A DNA stretch of 64,000 nucleotides from Pseudomonas sp. Irchel s3h14 (GTDB taxonomy: Bacteria > Pseudomonadota > Gammaproteobacteria > Pseudomonadales > Pseudomonadaceae). This document shows, piece after piece, positions 40,667 to 51,264 of this stretch. Position 1 is the stretch's first letter; each line of letters starts with the position of its first letter. Below the pieces are notes generated by a model, which saw nothing but the letters and a program-made list of their open reading frames with translations, was not told the origin of the DNA and searched no databases. The DNA lies in the NCBI RefSeq assembly GCF_900187425.1, contig NZ_FYDJ01000014.1:79996-143995 (forward strand), written 5' to 3'. The position numbers were made by a program, and so were the translations under genes.

Positions 40667-42013
40667 ATGAAATCCTATGAAGTCAATTTTGACGGTCTAG
40701 TGGGGCCGACCCATAACTACGGCGGTTTGTCCTACGGCAACGTCGCGTCCCAGAGCAACAGCCAGCAGTCTTCGAACCCGAAGGAAGCGGCGCTGCAAGG
40801 CCTGGCGAAAATGAAATCGCTGATGGAAATGGGCTTTCAACAGGGCGTGCTGGCACCACAGGAACGCCCGGACGTGGCAGCCCTGCGTCGTTTGGGTTTC
40901 GGCGGCACCGACGCTCAGGTGATCGAGCAGGCGGCTAAAGATGCGATGCCGTTGCTGGTCGCCAGTTGCTCGGCGTCGAGCATGTGGGTGGCCAACGCCG
41001 CCACCGTCAGCCCGAGCGCCGACACCGCGGATGGCCGTGTGCATTTCACCGCGGCCAACCTGAACTGCAAATATCACCGCAGCATCGAACACCCGACCAC
41101 CAGTCGCGTGCTGGGTGCGATGTTCGCCGACCAGAAACACTTCGCTCACCACGCCGCCTTGCCGGCCGTGGCACAGTTCGGGGACGAAGGCGCAGCCAAC
41201 CACACCCGTTTCTGCCGTGAATATGGCGAAGCAGGCGTCGAGTTCTTCGTGTTCGGTCGCAGCGCGTTCGACACCCGTTACCCGGCACCGCAGAAATACC
41301 CGGCCCGCCAGACCCTCGAAGCCTCCCAGGCGGTTGCCCGCTTGCACGGCTTGAGTGATGACGGCGTGGTCTACGCTCAGCAGAACCCTTCGGTGATCGA
41401 TCAGGGCGTGTTCCACAACGATGTGATCGCGGTGGGTAATGGCGAGGTGCTGTTCTATCACGAGGACGCGTTCCTCGACACCGAGCAGATGCTGGCCGAA
41501 TTGCAGAGCAAACTCGCCAAAGTCGGTGGGAAATTTCAGTCGATCTGCGTACCGCGTTCCGCGGTCACCGTGGAAGACGCCGTTCGTTCCTACTTGTTCA
41601 ATAGCCAACTGCTGTCGCGTCCTGACGGCTCGATGCTGTTGATCGTGCCGGAAGAATGCCGTAGCAACGAGCGTGTCTGGCAGTACCTGCAAGGTTTGAC
41701 CAGCTCTGGCGGCCTGATCCGCGAAGTGAAAGTGTTCGATTTGAAGCAGAGCATGCAGAACGGCGGTGGCCCGGCTTGCCTGCGACTGCGCGTCGCGCTC
41801 AACGAAACCGAACTGGCGGCCGTCAACCCAGGGGTTATCATGACGGCACCGTTGTACGGCACGCTGACCGAATGGGTCGACAAGCACTACCGCGACCGCA
41901 TGACCGAAAACGATCTCGCGGACCCGCAATTGCTGCTTGAGTGCCGGACGGCACTGGATGAACTGACGCAAATCCTTAAACTGGGCGCGGTTTATCCATT
42001 CCAGATCAATTGA
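40667..42013 (+). CDS. aruB: N-succinylarginine dihydrolase
   Basis: The 448-residue enzyme of the amidinotransferase-like (pentein) fold removes two ammonia and one CO2 from succinylarginine to give succinylornithine, AST step 2. It starts MKSYEVNFDGLVGPTHNYGG; HTRFCREYGEAGVEFFVFGR and QNPSVIDQGVFHNDVIAVGN include active-site His residues, and NGGGPACLRLRVALNETELA holds the Cys. ATG 40667 is preceded by GGAGCCTCGCTG. Confidence 0.97.
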   Translation: MKSYEVNFDGLVGPTHNYGGLSYGNVASQSNSQQSSNPKEAALQGLAKMKSLMEMGFQQGVLAPQERPDVAALRRLGFGGTDAQVIEQAAKDAMPLLVASCSASSMWVANAATVSPSADTADGRVHFTAANLNCKYHRSIEHPTTSRVLGAMFADQKHFAHHAALPAVAQFGDEGAANHTRFCREYGEAGVEFFVFGRSAFDTRYPAPQKYPARQTLEASQAVARLHGLSDDGVVYAQQNPSVIDQGVFHNDVIAVGNGEVLFYHEDAFLDTEQMLAELQSKLAKVGGKFQSICVPRSAVTVEDAVRSYLFNSQLLSRPDGSMLLIVPEECRSNERVWQYLQGLTSSGGLIREVKVFDLKQSMQNGGGPACLRLRVALNETELAAVNPGVIMTAPLYGTLTEWVDKHYRDRMTENDLADPQLLLECRTALDELTQILKLGAVYPFQIN

Positions 42014-42033
42014 ACGTCGAGAGCGTAAAAAAC

Positions 42034-42321
42034 ATGAGCGATACCCTGCAGCTGATCCTTGAAGACACCGACGGCACGCAACTGGAAACTTCCTGCACCC
42101 GCGTCGCGGTCATGTGGCAAGGCAAAGAGCTGTGGATTCAGCAAGACGGCCGCGGCCAATTGCTGATCGGCGTGGACGTCGAAGAAGGTGACGCTGAATA
42201 CGCAAACCTGCTGCTGCGCCCATTGGCGACTAATCTGGTAAGTCTGCAACTGGAAATGGAACCGGCTGAAGTCGGTGACGAAGACCACGTGCACGGCCCG
42301 GATTGCGCGCACGACCACTAA
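42034..42321 (+). CDS. Small conserved protein within the aru operon
   Basis: The 95-residue acidic protein (MSDTLQLILEDTDGTQLETS) has no recognised domain. It ends with a His- and Asp-rich tail, EDHVHGPDCAHDH, which could bind metal. A small gene of this kind lies between aruB and aruE in P. aeruginosa too. It may help the zinc enzyme AruE, but that is inference from position and the His-rich tail. Confidence 0.85.
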   Translation: MSDTLQLILEDTDGTQLETSCTRVAVMWQGKELWIQQDGRGQLLIGVDVEEGDAEYANLLLRPLATNLVSLQLEMEPAEVGDEDHVHGPDCAHDH

Positions 42322-42333
42322 GGAAACCGCTCT

Positions 42334-43344
42334 ATGCTCGCCCTCGGCAAACTGCTTGAACTGACCCTCGCCGGCCGCGAACCGGCGGAGAAGACTCAAC
42401 TGACTGTCGAAGGCGTGCGCATGCGCTGGTTGAGCGAAGGTGCGCTGGAAGTCCGGCCACCTGAAGTTCGCGACAACGGCCTGGACCTGCTGCTATCGGC
42501 CGGCATCCACGGCAACGAAACAGCCCCGATCGAGTTGCTCGATCGCCTGTTGCATGACATCGCCCGCGGCGACTTGAAGCCGCGTACACGTATTCTGTTC
42601 TTGTTCGGCAATCCGGAAGCGATTCGCAAAGGCGAGCGTTTCATCGAGCAGGACGTCAATCGGCTGTTCAACGGCCGTCACGAACAAAGCAGCGGCTCCG
42701 AAGCCCTGCGCGCGTGTGAACTGGAGCGGCTGGCAGCGAGTTTCTTCAGCCTGCCGGATCGCAACCGTCTGCACTACGACCTGCACACGGCCATTCGCGG
42801 TTCGAAAATCGAGCAGTTCGCGCTGTATCCCTGGAAAGAAGGCCGTCAGCATTCACGCCTGGAACTGGCGCGCCTGCGCGCTGCCGGCATGGAAGCGGTG
42901 CTGCTGCAAAACAAGCCGTCCATCGTTTTCAGCTCCTATACCTACGACAAACTCGGTGCGGAGTCCTTTACCCTCGAGTTGGGCAAGGCGCGGCCATTCG
43001 GGCAGAACGATGGGGTCAACGTCGATCTGCTGGAAACCCGCCTCAAACAGATTATCGAAGGCAACGAACCAGCCCAGACCGAAGAGGCGCTGGACGGTTT
43101 GCAGCTGTTTAGCGTGGCGCGAGAAATCATCAAGCACAGCGATAGCTTCCGCCTGAACCTGCCAGCGGACATCGAGAACTTTTCGGAGTTGGAAGTGGGT
43201 TACCTGCTGGCCGAAGACATCGCACAGACCCGGTGGATCATTGAGGAGGAGGGTGCCCGGATCATCTTCCCGAACCCCAAGGTCAAGAACGGCCTGCGCG
43301 CCGGCATCCTGATTGTGCCGACTACCGACGAAAACCTCGCCTGA
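42334..43344 (+). CDS. aruE: Succinylglutamate desuccinylase
   Basis: The 336-residue zinc enzyme cleaves N-succinylglutamate to glutamate and succinate, the last AST step. The metal sites are in LSAGIHGNETAPIELLDRLL (H-x2-E) and RLHYDLHTAIRGSKIEQFAL (third ligand His). It begins 12 bases after the small protein gene and closes the operon; a dispersed repeat follows. Confidence 0.96.
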   Translation: MLALGKLLELTLAGREPAEKTQLTVEGVRMRWLSEGALEVRPPEVRDNGLDLLLSAGIHGNETAPIELLDRLLHDIARGDLKPRTRILFLFGNPEAIRKGERFIEQDVNRLFNGRHEQSSGSEALRACELERLAASFFSLPDRNRLHYDLHTAIRGSKIEQFALYPWKEGRQHSRLELARLRAAGMEAVLLQNKPSIVFSSYTYDKLGAESFTLELGKARPFGQNDGVNVDLLETRLKQIIEGNEPAQTEEALDGLQLFSVAREIIKHSDSFRLNLPADIENFSELEVGYLLAEDIAQTRWIIEEEGARIIFPNPKVKNGLRAGILIVPTTDENLA

Positions 43345-43346
43345 CG

Positions 43347-43451
43347 ATCGTTCCCACGCTCTGCGTGGGAATGCAGCCCGGGACGCTCCGCGTCCCAAAA
43401 GCGGACGCAGAGCGTCCATTGAGGCATTCCCACGCAGAGCGTGGGAACGAT
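43347..43451. repeat. Paired dispersed repeat (second copy)
   Basis: Inverted copies of ATCGTTCCCACGCTCTGCGT flank a GC core, as at 24436-24544. It lies between the converging aruE and ribH genes and may end both transcripts. Confidence 0.8.
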
Positions 43452-43458
43452 CATCAGA

Positions 43459-43968
43459 CTAGACGGCTACTGCGCGAGGCTCGCTACGACGCAACGCACG
43501 CATCTTGTGCAGCGTATCCGCGCACGTCTTCGCCGCTTCCTGGCCTTTATGCACAAAGTGCTCGAAGAAGAACTTCTGATGTTCTTCGCCGGAATGGAAG
43601 TGGTGCGGGGTCAAAACCACCGAGAACACCGGCACTTCGGTTTCCAGCTGAACTTGCATCAAGCCGCTGATCACCGACTGGGCGACGAATTCGTGGCGAT
43701 AGATCCCGCCGTCGACCACCAGGCCCGCCGCGACAATGCCGGCATAACGACCGGATTTGGCCAGCAGCTTGGCGTGCAGCGGAATTTCAAAGGCGCCGCC
43801 GACTTCGAAGAAGTCGATCTCCGATTCCTGATAACCCTGAGCAATCATTTCGGCCACAAAGCCCTTACGGCTCTGATCGACGATTTCCTTGTGCCAGCAG
43901 GCCTGGATGAACGCAACGCGCTCGCCCTGATGGTTTTTGCTTTTGCTATCGATTGCGGTGGGTTGCAT
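43459..43968 (-). CDS. ribH: 6,7-dimethyl-8-ribityllumazine synthase, type II
   Basis: The 169-residue enzyme condenses the aminopyrimidine with dihydroxybutanone phosphate in riboflavin synthesis. The motifs RVAFIQACWHKEIVDQSRKG, FFEVGGAFEIPLHAKLLAKS and HEFVAQSVISGLMQVQLETE fit the RibH2 (type II, decameric) branch rather than the housekeeping enzyme of the rib operon. ATG 43968 follows CAGGAGTCAGAAC. An FMN riboswitch lies upstream, so the gene is off when FMN is plentiful. Confidence 0.93.
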   Translation of the reverse strand: MQPTAIDSKSKNHQGERVAFIQACWHKEIVDQSRKGFVAEMIAQGYQESEIDFFEVGGAFEIPLHAKLLAKSGRYAGIVAAGLVVDGGIYRHEFVAQSVISGLMQVQLETEVPVFSVVLTPHHFHSGEEHQKFFFEHFVHKGQEAAKTCADTLHKMRALRRSEPRAVAV

Positions 43969-44071
43969 GTTCTGACTCCTGTTTATGTAAAAAACAGGGC
44001 ATATGAATCGAATGGGATTTAAGGGTACGCACGCTCGCACGAATGCCTGCGGACGGCCCTTTGGCGCCAAT

Positions 44072-44238
44072 CCCGTTCTCTCTTCATCCGGACTATGACC
44101 GTCGGCCCCGGGATCACACCGGGTCTGCTGACCTTGTCGCCATCACAGCCATTGCCGTGCCTGTCGCCAAGCGCTCGCGGGCTATGCGCATTGCGCGCAA
44201 TTACCGCCGGTGGGGAGTTGCACCCCGCCCTGAGAACG
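44072..44238 (-). promoter_or_regulatory. FMN riboswitch (RFN element)
   Basis: On the reverse strand the conserved RFN blocks appear in order: AGGGCGGGGTGCAACTCCCC, ACCGGCGGTAAT, AGCCCGCGAGCGC, GGTCAGCAGACCCGGTGTGA, CCGACGGTCATAGTCCGGAT and GAAGAGAGAACGGG. The ribH start lies about 100 bases downstream, leaving room for an expression platform. Confidence 0.95.
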
Positions 44239-44436
44239 TTTTGCCGCCAGATTGTTTGGCGGCGAAGCGTTTTTAACACATATTTCTCACCTGTGCATTG
44301 CTGCTATCTGATGATTGCTATCGACTTTTTCGTCGGTTCAGGAAGCCTTTTCCTGCCCAAGGGTTGATTATTCGTCTGCATGACCGCAGTAATTCCTGAC
44401 TGAAAGGGATTTTCCCTGCTTACCGAGGCCAGATTC

Positions 44437-45441
44437 ATGAGCGTTATCGATCTTCGCAGCGACACCGTCACCCAACCGACCGCAGGGATGCTCGACGCGA
44501 TGGCCAGTGCGGCCACCGGTGACGACGTTTACGGCGAAGATCCGACGGTCAATCGACTGGAAGCTGAACTGGCAAGACGGCTGGGTTTTGCTGCGGCGCT
44601 GTTTGTTCCGACGGGCACCATGAGCAATCTGCTGGGCTTGATGGCCCACTGCGAACGCGGTGATGAATACATCGTCGGCCAGCAGGCTCACACCTATAAG
44701 TATGAAGGTGGCGGCGCGGCCGTGCTCGGTTCTATCCAGCCTCAACCGCTGGAAGTACAGGCCGACGGCTCGCTGGACCTGGCGCACGTCGCGGCTGCGA
44801 TCAAACCGGATGACTTCCACTTCGCCCGCACCCGTTTGCTGGCGCTGGAAAACACCATGCAGGGCAAGGTTTTGCCGCTGGAGTATCTGGCGCGGGCTCG
44901 AAGCTTCACACGTGAACATGGGTTGCAGCTGCACCTGGACGGCGCGCGGCTGTACAACGCAGCGGTCAAGCTGGATGTCGATGCTCGGGAAATTACTCAG
45001 CACTTTGATTCCGTATCGGTCTGCCTGTCCAAAGGCCTGGGCGCGCCGATCGGTTCGGTACTGTGCGGATCGGTCGAGTTGATCGGCAAGGCGCGACGCC
45101 TGCGCAAGATGGTCGGCGGCGGCATGCGCCAGGCCGGGATTCTGGCGGCGGCAGGTTTGTATGCGCTGGATAACAATGTTCAGCGTCTGGCTGACGACCA
45201 CGCCAATGCGCAGTTGCTGGCCGAAGGCTTGCGAACGGCGGGTTACGAGGTCGAGCCCGTGCAGACCAACATGGTTTACGTGCAGATGGGCGACAAGGCC
45301 GAGGCCATCAAGGTGTTTGCCGCCGAACGCGGGATCAAGCTGAGCGCTGCCGGCCGTCTGCGCATGGTCACGCACATGGACGTCAGCCGTGCTCAAATCG
45401 AGCAGGTCGTCGCGACATTCGTCGAGTTTTCGCGCAACTGA
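44437..45441 (+). CDS. ltaE: Low-specificity L-threonine aldolase
   Basis: The 334-residue PLP enzyme cleaves L-threonine and allo-threonine to glycine and acetaldehyde. It shows MSVIDLRSDTVTQPTAGMLD, GDDVYGEDPTVNRLE, LHLDGARLYNAAVKL and the PLP lysine in SVCLSKGLGAPIGSVLCG. It stands alone before alaS. CGGTC-CAATT-GACCG past the stop could be a weak terminator. Confidence 0.95.
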   Translation: MSVIDLRSDTVTQPTAGMLDAMASAATGDDVYGEDPTVNRLEAELARRLGFAAALFVPTGTMSNLLGLMAHCERGDEYIVGQQAHTYKYEGGGAAVLGSIQPQPLEVQADGSLDLAHVAAAIKPDDFHFARTRLLALENTMQGKVLPLEYLARARSFTREHGLQLHLDGARLYNAAVKLDVDAREITQHFDSVSVCLSKGLGAPIGSVLCGSVELIGKARRLRKMVGGGMRQAGILAAAGLYALDNNVQRLADDHANAQLLAEGLRTAGYEVEPVQTNMVYVQMGDKAEAIKVFAAERGIKLSAAGRLRMVTHMDVSRAQIEQVVATFVEFSRN

Positions 45442-45507
45442 TAGCGTTAGCGGTCCAATTGACCGTTTCTATCGTATAAACACGCTGTACCCCGCGCGCA
45501 GGGCCGA

Positions 45508-45513
45508 TATAAT
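45508..45513 (+). promoter_or_regulatory. Candidate -10 box of alaS
   Basis: TATAAT lies 75 bases before the alaS start in CCGATATAATGCGG. The -35 (CTGTAC, 17 bases upstream) is poor, so the promoter call rests mainly on the -10 box. Confidence 0.4.
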
Positions 45514-45587
45514 GCGGCCCTTTGCCGTCGCTTCGTCTGTTGACGTTTCGCACAGGCCTTTGGCCGCAGCCTCCGTGGAAGAACCTA

Positions 45588-48212
<2,625 letters not shown>

Positions 48213-48303
48213 GGCAGTGTGTCCGGCCCGCAGTCTAGTGGCGGGCCCGAACGCTGTTTGAGTGATTATTTGGGCGCCCTTCATGGGCAGAGGCGGCTTT
48301 GAA

Positions 48304-49545
48304 ATGGCTTTGATCGTACAGAAATTTGGAGGCACCTCGGTCGGCACTGTCGAGAGAATCGAGCAGGTCGCCGACAAGGTTAAGAAATTCCGCGAAGCCG
48401 GCGATGACCTGGTGGTTGTGCTGTCTGCAATGAGCGGCGAAACCAACCGTCTGATCGATCTGGCCAAGAAAATCAGTGGCGATGGTCAGCCAGTTCCTCG
48501 TGAGCTGGACGTGATCGTCTCCACCGGTGAGCAGGTGACGATTGCACTGTTGGCCATGGCGCTGATCAAGCGCGGCGTGCCAGCGGTGTCCTACACCGGC
48601 AACCAGGTGCGGATTCTGACGGACAGTGCGCACAATAAAGCGCGTATCTTGCAGATTGATGACCAGAAGATTCGTGGCGATCTGAAGGCTGGTCGTGTGG
48701 TGGTTGTCGCCGGTTTCCAGGGCGTCGACGAGCACGGCAACATCACCACCCTCGGTCGTGGCGGTTCCGACACCACCGGCGTGGCGCTGGCGGCAGCCTT
48801 GAAGGCTGACGAATGCCAGATCTACACCGATGTCGACGGCGTCTACACCACCGACCCGCGTGTGGTGTCCGTGGCTCAGCGCCTGGACAAGATTACCTTC
48901 GAAGAGATGCTGGAAATGGCCAGCCTCGGTTCCAAGGTGTTGCAGATCCGTGCGGTGGAATTCGCCGGCAAGTACAACGTTCCGCTGCGCGTACTGCACA
49001 GCTTCAAGGAGGGTCCGGGCACCCTCATTACTATTGATGAAGAGGAAACCATGGAACAGCCGATCATTTCCGGCATCGCTTTCAACCGCGATGAAGCCAA
49101 GCTGACCATCCGTGGCGTGCCAGACACCCCGGGCGTTGCATTCAAGATTCTCGGCCCGATCAGCGCCGCGAACATCGAAGTCGACATGATCGTGCAGAAC
49201 GTTGCGCACGATAACACCACCGACTTCACCTTCACCGTGCATCGCAATGACTTCCAGGCAGCGCAAACCGTGCTGGAAAACACCGCTCGCGAGATCGGTG
49301 CCCGTGAAGTCGTTGGCGACATCAAGATTGCCAAGGTGTCGATCGTCGGTGTCGGCATGCGCTCCCACGCAGGCGTGGCCAGCCGCATGTTCGAATCGTT
49401 GGCGAAAGAAAGCATCAACATCCAGATGATCTCGACCTCGGAAATCAAAGTCTCCGTAGTGATCGAAGAGAAGTACCTGGAACTGGCTGTGCGCGCTCTG
49501 CACACGGCTTTCGAACTGGACGCACCGGTCCGTCAGGGCGAGTGA
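48304..49545 (+). CDS. lysC: Aspartate kinase
   Basis: The 413-residue enzyme phosphorylates aspartate, the first step to lysine, threonine and methionine. It starts MALIVQKFGGTSVGTVERIE; FQGVDEHGNITTLGRGGSDT belongs to the kinase core, and two ACT domains follow (from about 265), the site of feedback by lysine and threonine. The alaS-lysC-csrA order is typical of Pseudomonas. A terminator follows. Confidence 0.98.
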   Translation: MALIVQKFGGTSVGTVERIEQVADKVKKFREAGDDLVVVLSAMSGETNRLIDLAKKISGDGQPVPRELDVIVSTGEQVTIALLAMALIKRGVPAVSYTGNQVRILTDSAHNKARILQIDDQKIRGDLKAGRVVVVAGFQGVDEHGNITTLGRGGSDTTGVALAAALKADECQIYTDVDGVYTTDPRVVSVAQRLDKITFEEMLEMASLGSKVLQIRAVEFAGKYNVPLRVLHSFKEGPGTLITIDEEETMEQPIISGIAFNRDEAKLTIRGVPDTPGVAFKILGPISAANIEVDMIVQNVAHDNTTDFTFTVHRNDFQAAQTVLENTAREIGAREVVGDIKIAKVSIVGVGMRSHAGVASRMFESLAKESINIQMISTSEIKVSVVIEEKYLELAVRALHTAFELDAPVRQGE

Positions 49546-49558
49546 TGCGTTTGCCGAA

Positions 49559-49591
49559 GGGCGCGGTCTGACCGCGCCCTTTTGTTTTTTT
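49559..49591 (+). terminator. Terminator of lysC
   Basis: GGGCGCGGTC and GACCGCGCCC form the stem, followed by TTTTGTTTTTTT. Confidence 0.88.
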
Positions 49592-49732
49592 GAATGGTGC
49601 GACCCGAAGCTGTTCTTTTGCTCGCGCTAGTCAATACTCAGGCATGTAGGGCTGCGATCGTTCCGGTTGTAGGTCGAGTGCCTTTTTTTTGCAGACTGTT
49701 GTCCCTGAAATGAAATGCGTGAGGAGAAAGGT

Positions 49733-49921
49733 ATGCTGATTCTGACTCGTCGGTGCGCAGAAAGCCTGATTATTGGTGATGGCGAAATCACCGTGACCGT
49801 GCTCGGCGTCAAAGGAAATCAAGTGCGTATCGGTGTCAACGCCCCGAAAGAGGTTGCGGTCCACCGTGAGGAAATTTACCTGCGTATAAAGAAAGAGAAG
49901 GACGAAGAACCAAGCCATTAA
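49733..49921 (+). CDS. csrA: Carbon storage regulator CsrA/RsmA
   Basis: The 62-residue RNA-binding dimer begins MLILTRRCAESLIIGDGEIT and carries VRIGVNAPKEVAVHREEIY, with the RNA-contacting Arg (HREEIY). It binds GGA motifs near ribosome sites and controls secondary metabolism, motility and biofilm in Pseudomonas (RsmA). ATG 49733 follows GAGGAGAAAGGT. Confidence 0.98.
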   Translation: MLILTRRCAESLIIGDGEITVTVLGVKGNQVRIGVNAPKEVAVHREEIYLRIKKEKDEEPSH

Positions 49922-49983
49922 TTTTTATCGTTTTTTATGTTTGCAAACGGGGAAGAAGCTGGTTAATATACGCCCCGTGTTGC

Positions 49984-50074
49984 GGAGAGCTGGCCGAGTG
50001 GCCGAAGGCGCTCCCCTGCTAAGGGAGTACACCTCAAAAGGGTGTCGGGGGTTCGAATCCCCCGTTCTCCGCCA
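49984..50074 (+). tRNA. tRNA-Ser (GCU)
   Basis: The 91-base gene ends in encoded CCA. It has a long variable arm, the T loop GTTCGAATC and the anticodon loop with GCT (CTCCC-CTGCTAA-GGGAG). Confidence 0.97.
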
Positions 50075-50139
50075 TTATTTGCGTAGTACGTTGTAATCTG
50101 GCTTCTTCGGTAAGTGTTTGAAATTACTAGAAAAAGTGT

Positions 50140-50167
50140 TTGACATAGAGATTAGACGGCCTATAAT
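50140..50167 (+). promoter_or_regulatory. Consensus sigma-70 promoter of the tRNA-Arg genes
   Basis: TTGACA and TATAAT are both perfect, with a 16-base spacer. The -10 box ends 14 bases before tRNA-Arg. Confidence 0.85.
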
Positions 50168-50181
50168 GCGCGGCAACAAAT

Positions 50182-50258
50182 GCACTCGTAGCTCAGCTGG
50201 ATAGAGTACTCGGCTACGAACCGAGCGGTCACAGGTTCGAATCCTGTCGAGTGCACCA
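50182..50258 (+). tRNA. tRNA-Arg (ACG), copy 1
   Basis: The 77-base cloverleaf has acceptor GCACTCG/CGAGTGC, anticodon loop CTACGAA (ACG) and an encoded CCA end. Confidence 0.97.
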
Positions 50259-50329
50259 TTTAAGAGTCATCTGCAGTAATGTGAATGACTTGGCTTCAAC
50301 CAGTTGTGATCTGGTATAAAAACACAAAT

Positions 50330-50406
50330 GCACTCGTAGCTCAGCTGGATAGAGTACTCGGCTACGAACCGAGCGGTCACAGGTTCGAATCCTGTCGAGT
50401 GCACCA
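50330..50406 (+). tRNA. tRNA-Arg (ACG), copy 2
   Basis: This copy is identical to copy 1 and lies 71 bases after it, on the same transcript by position. Confidence 0.97.
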
Positions 50407-50411
50407 AACAA

Positions 50412-50441
50412 CAAAAAGCCCGCGTTTAACGCGGGCTTTTT
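50412..50441 (+). terminator. Terminator of the tRNA-Arg operon
   Basis: AAAAAGCCCGCG-TTTAA-CGCGGGCTTTTT is a symmetrical hairpin with A and T flanks and may act in both directions; it overlaps the end of the convergent gene at 50426. Confidence 0.88.
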
Positions 50442-50944
50442 GCCGTCTGGGATTTGGCTTTTCCTTTGGTGCATCCTCTCTCATCGAACTCGACGTGTGC
50501 GCTACGACCTCGCTGGGTGTCGTAACGGTAGCTCGTGGCCGAATTGCGAATACTGATCTTGTCTGGCTTGCCAAGGGCGCTCTCGACGTCCTGCTGGCTC
50601 ATGCCGGCAACAACCCGCTGATTGATGATCGCTTCTCGGCGTTCTTTGGCGTTGATCAGGTTTCCACATTTGTCCTCGGTCTTGCCGACGACAGTCGGAT
50701 CTCTCCTTTTGATTTTCATACCTGATGTTTCGCGATTCTCGGCTTCCGGCATGAGAGCGGTCACGCTGCCCGGGGTGAAGGTGCGGACATCCTGAAGCGA
50801 AAGGCTGTCTCCGGCCTTACAGCTCAACGTAGTGAAGGTGATGCGCCCGTTGGCCGCCTCGCAGCGGTGAACGGTCGTCGCAAGTGCCCAGGGCGGCGGG
50901 CAGAGCAGGGTGATCAACAAAAAACAATGTGCATTCGATGGCAT
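50426..50944 (-). CDS. Secreted DUF4124-like protein with a BamE-like segment
   Basis: The 172-residue protein has a signal peptide (MPSNAHCFLLITLLCPPPWA), a short DUF4124-like part (VHRCEAANGRITFTTLSCKA) and a C-terminal segment NQRVVAGMSQQDVESALGKP, as in SmpA/BamE-fold proteins. ATG 50944 has GGAGGACGTTTG upstream. It is periplasmic, with unknown function. Its last codons overlap the tRNA terminator. Confidence 0.87.
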   Translation of the reverse strand: MPSNAHCFLLITLLCPPPWALATTVHRCEAANGRITFTTLSCKAGDSLSLQDVRTFTPGSVTALMPEAENRETSGMKIKRRDPTVVGKTEDKCGNLINAKERREAIINQRVVAGMSQQDVESALGKPDKISIRNSATSYRYDTQRGRSAHVEFDERGCTKGKAKSQTAKSPR

Positions 50945-51264
50945 CAAACGTCCTCCATGACGGTCCATCTCAAGGGTAGTCGTTACATTTTTCAGTCGTG
51001 GTGTGTTTTCTTTTCTGGATGAGTCGTCGCAGTTTCATGGATCAGGGCGGTGCTCAGGTTTGTCTTGCAAGCGCTTGTTTCAGCCACGATTTTTTAACGT
51101 TTAAAACCGTCGGGCGGTGTATCATTGCGCCCGTCAGCCCCGCCGGGGCTTGTGGAATACCTCCATGGACTTACCCAGTAGTTACTCAGTACCCCGTTTT
51201 TCCAATCATGAATTGACTGATTGATCCTTCCGGCGTGCCCCGCTGCTGGGAGTGGAGTTCGCCT
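50945..51264 (+). other. Divergent region upstream of mgtE
   Basis: The 320 bases contain the start region of the secreted protein gene and the mgtE leader, with a GCCCCGCCGGGGC palindrome at 51138-51150. I see no known Mg2+ riboswitch and no coding frame that looks real. Confidence 0.35.

Noticed and set aside
50945..51264. Magnesium riboswitch before mgtE
   Set aside because: No ykoK/M-box conserved blocks were found; only a short GC palindrome is visible.
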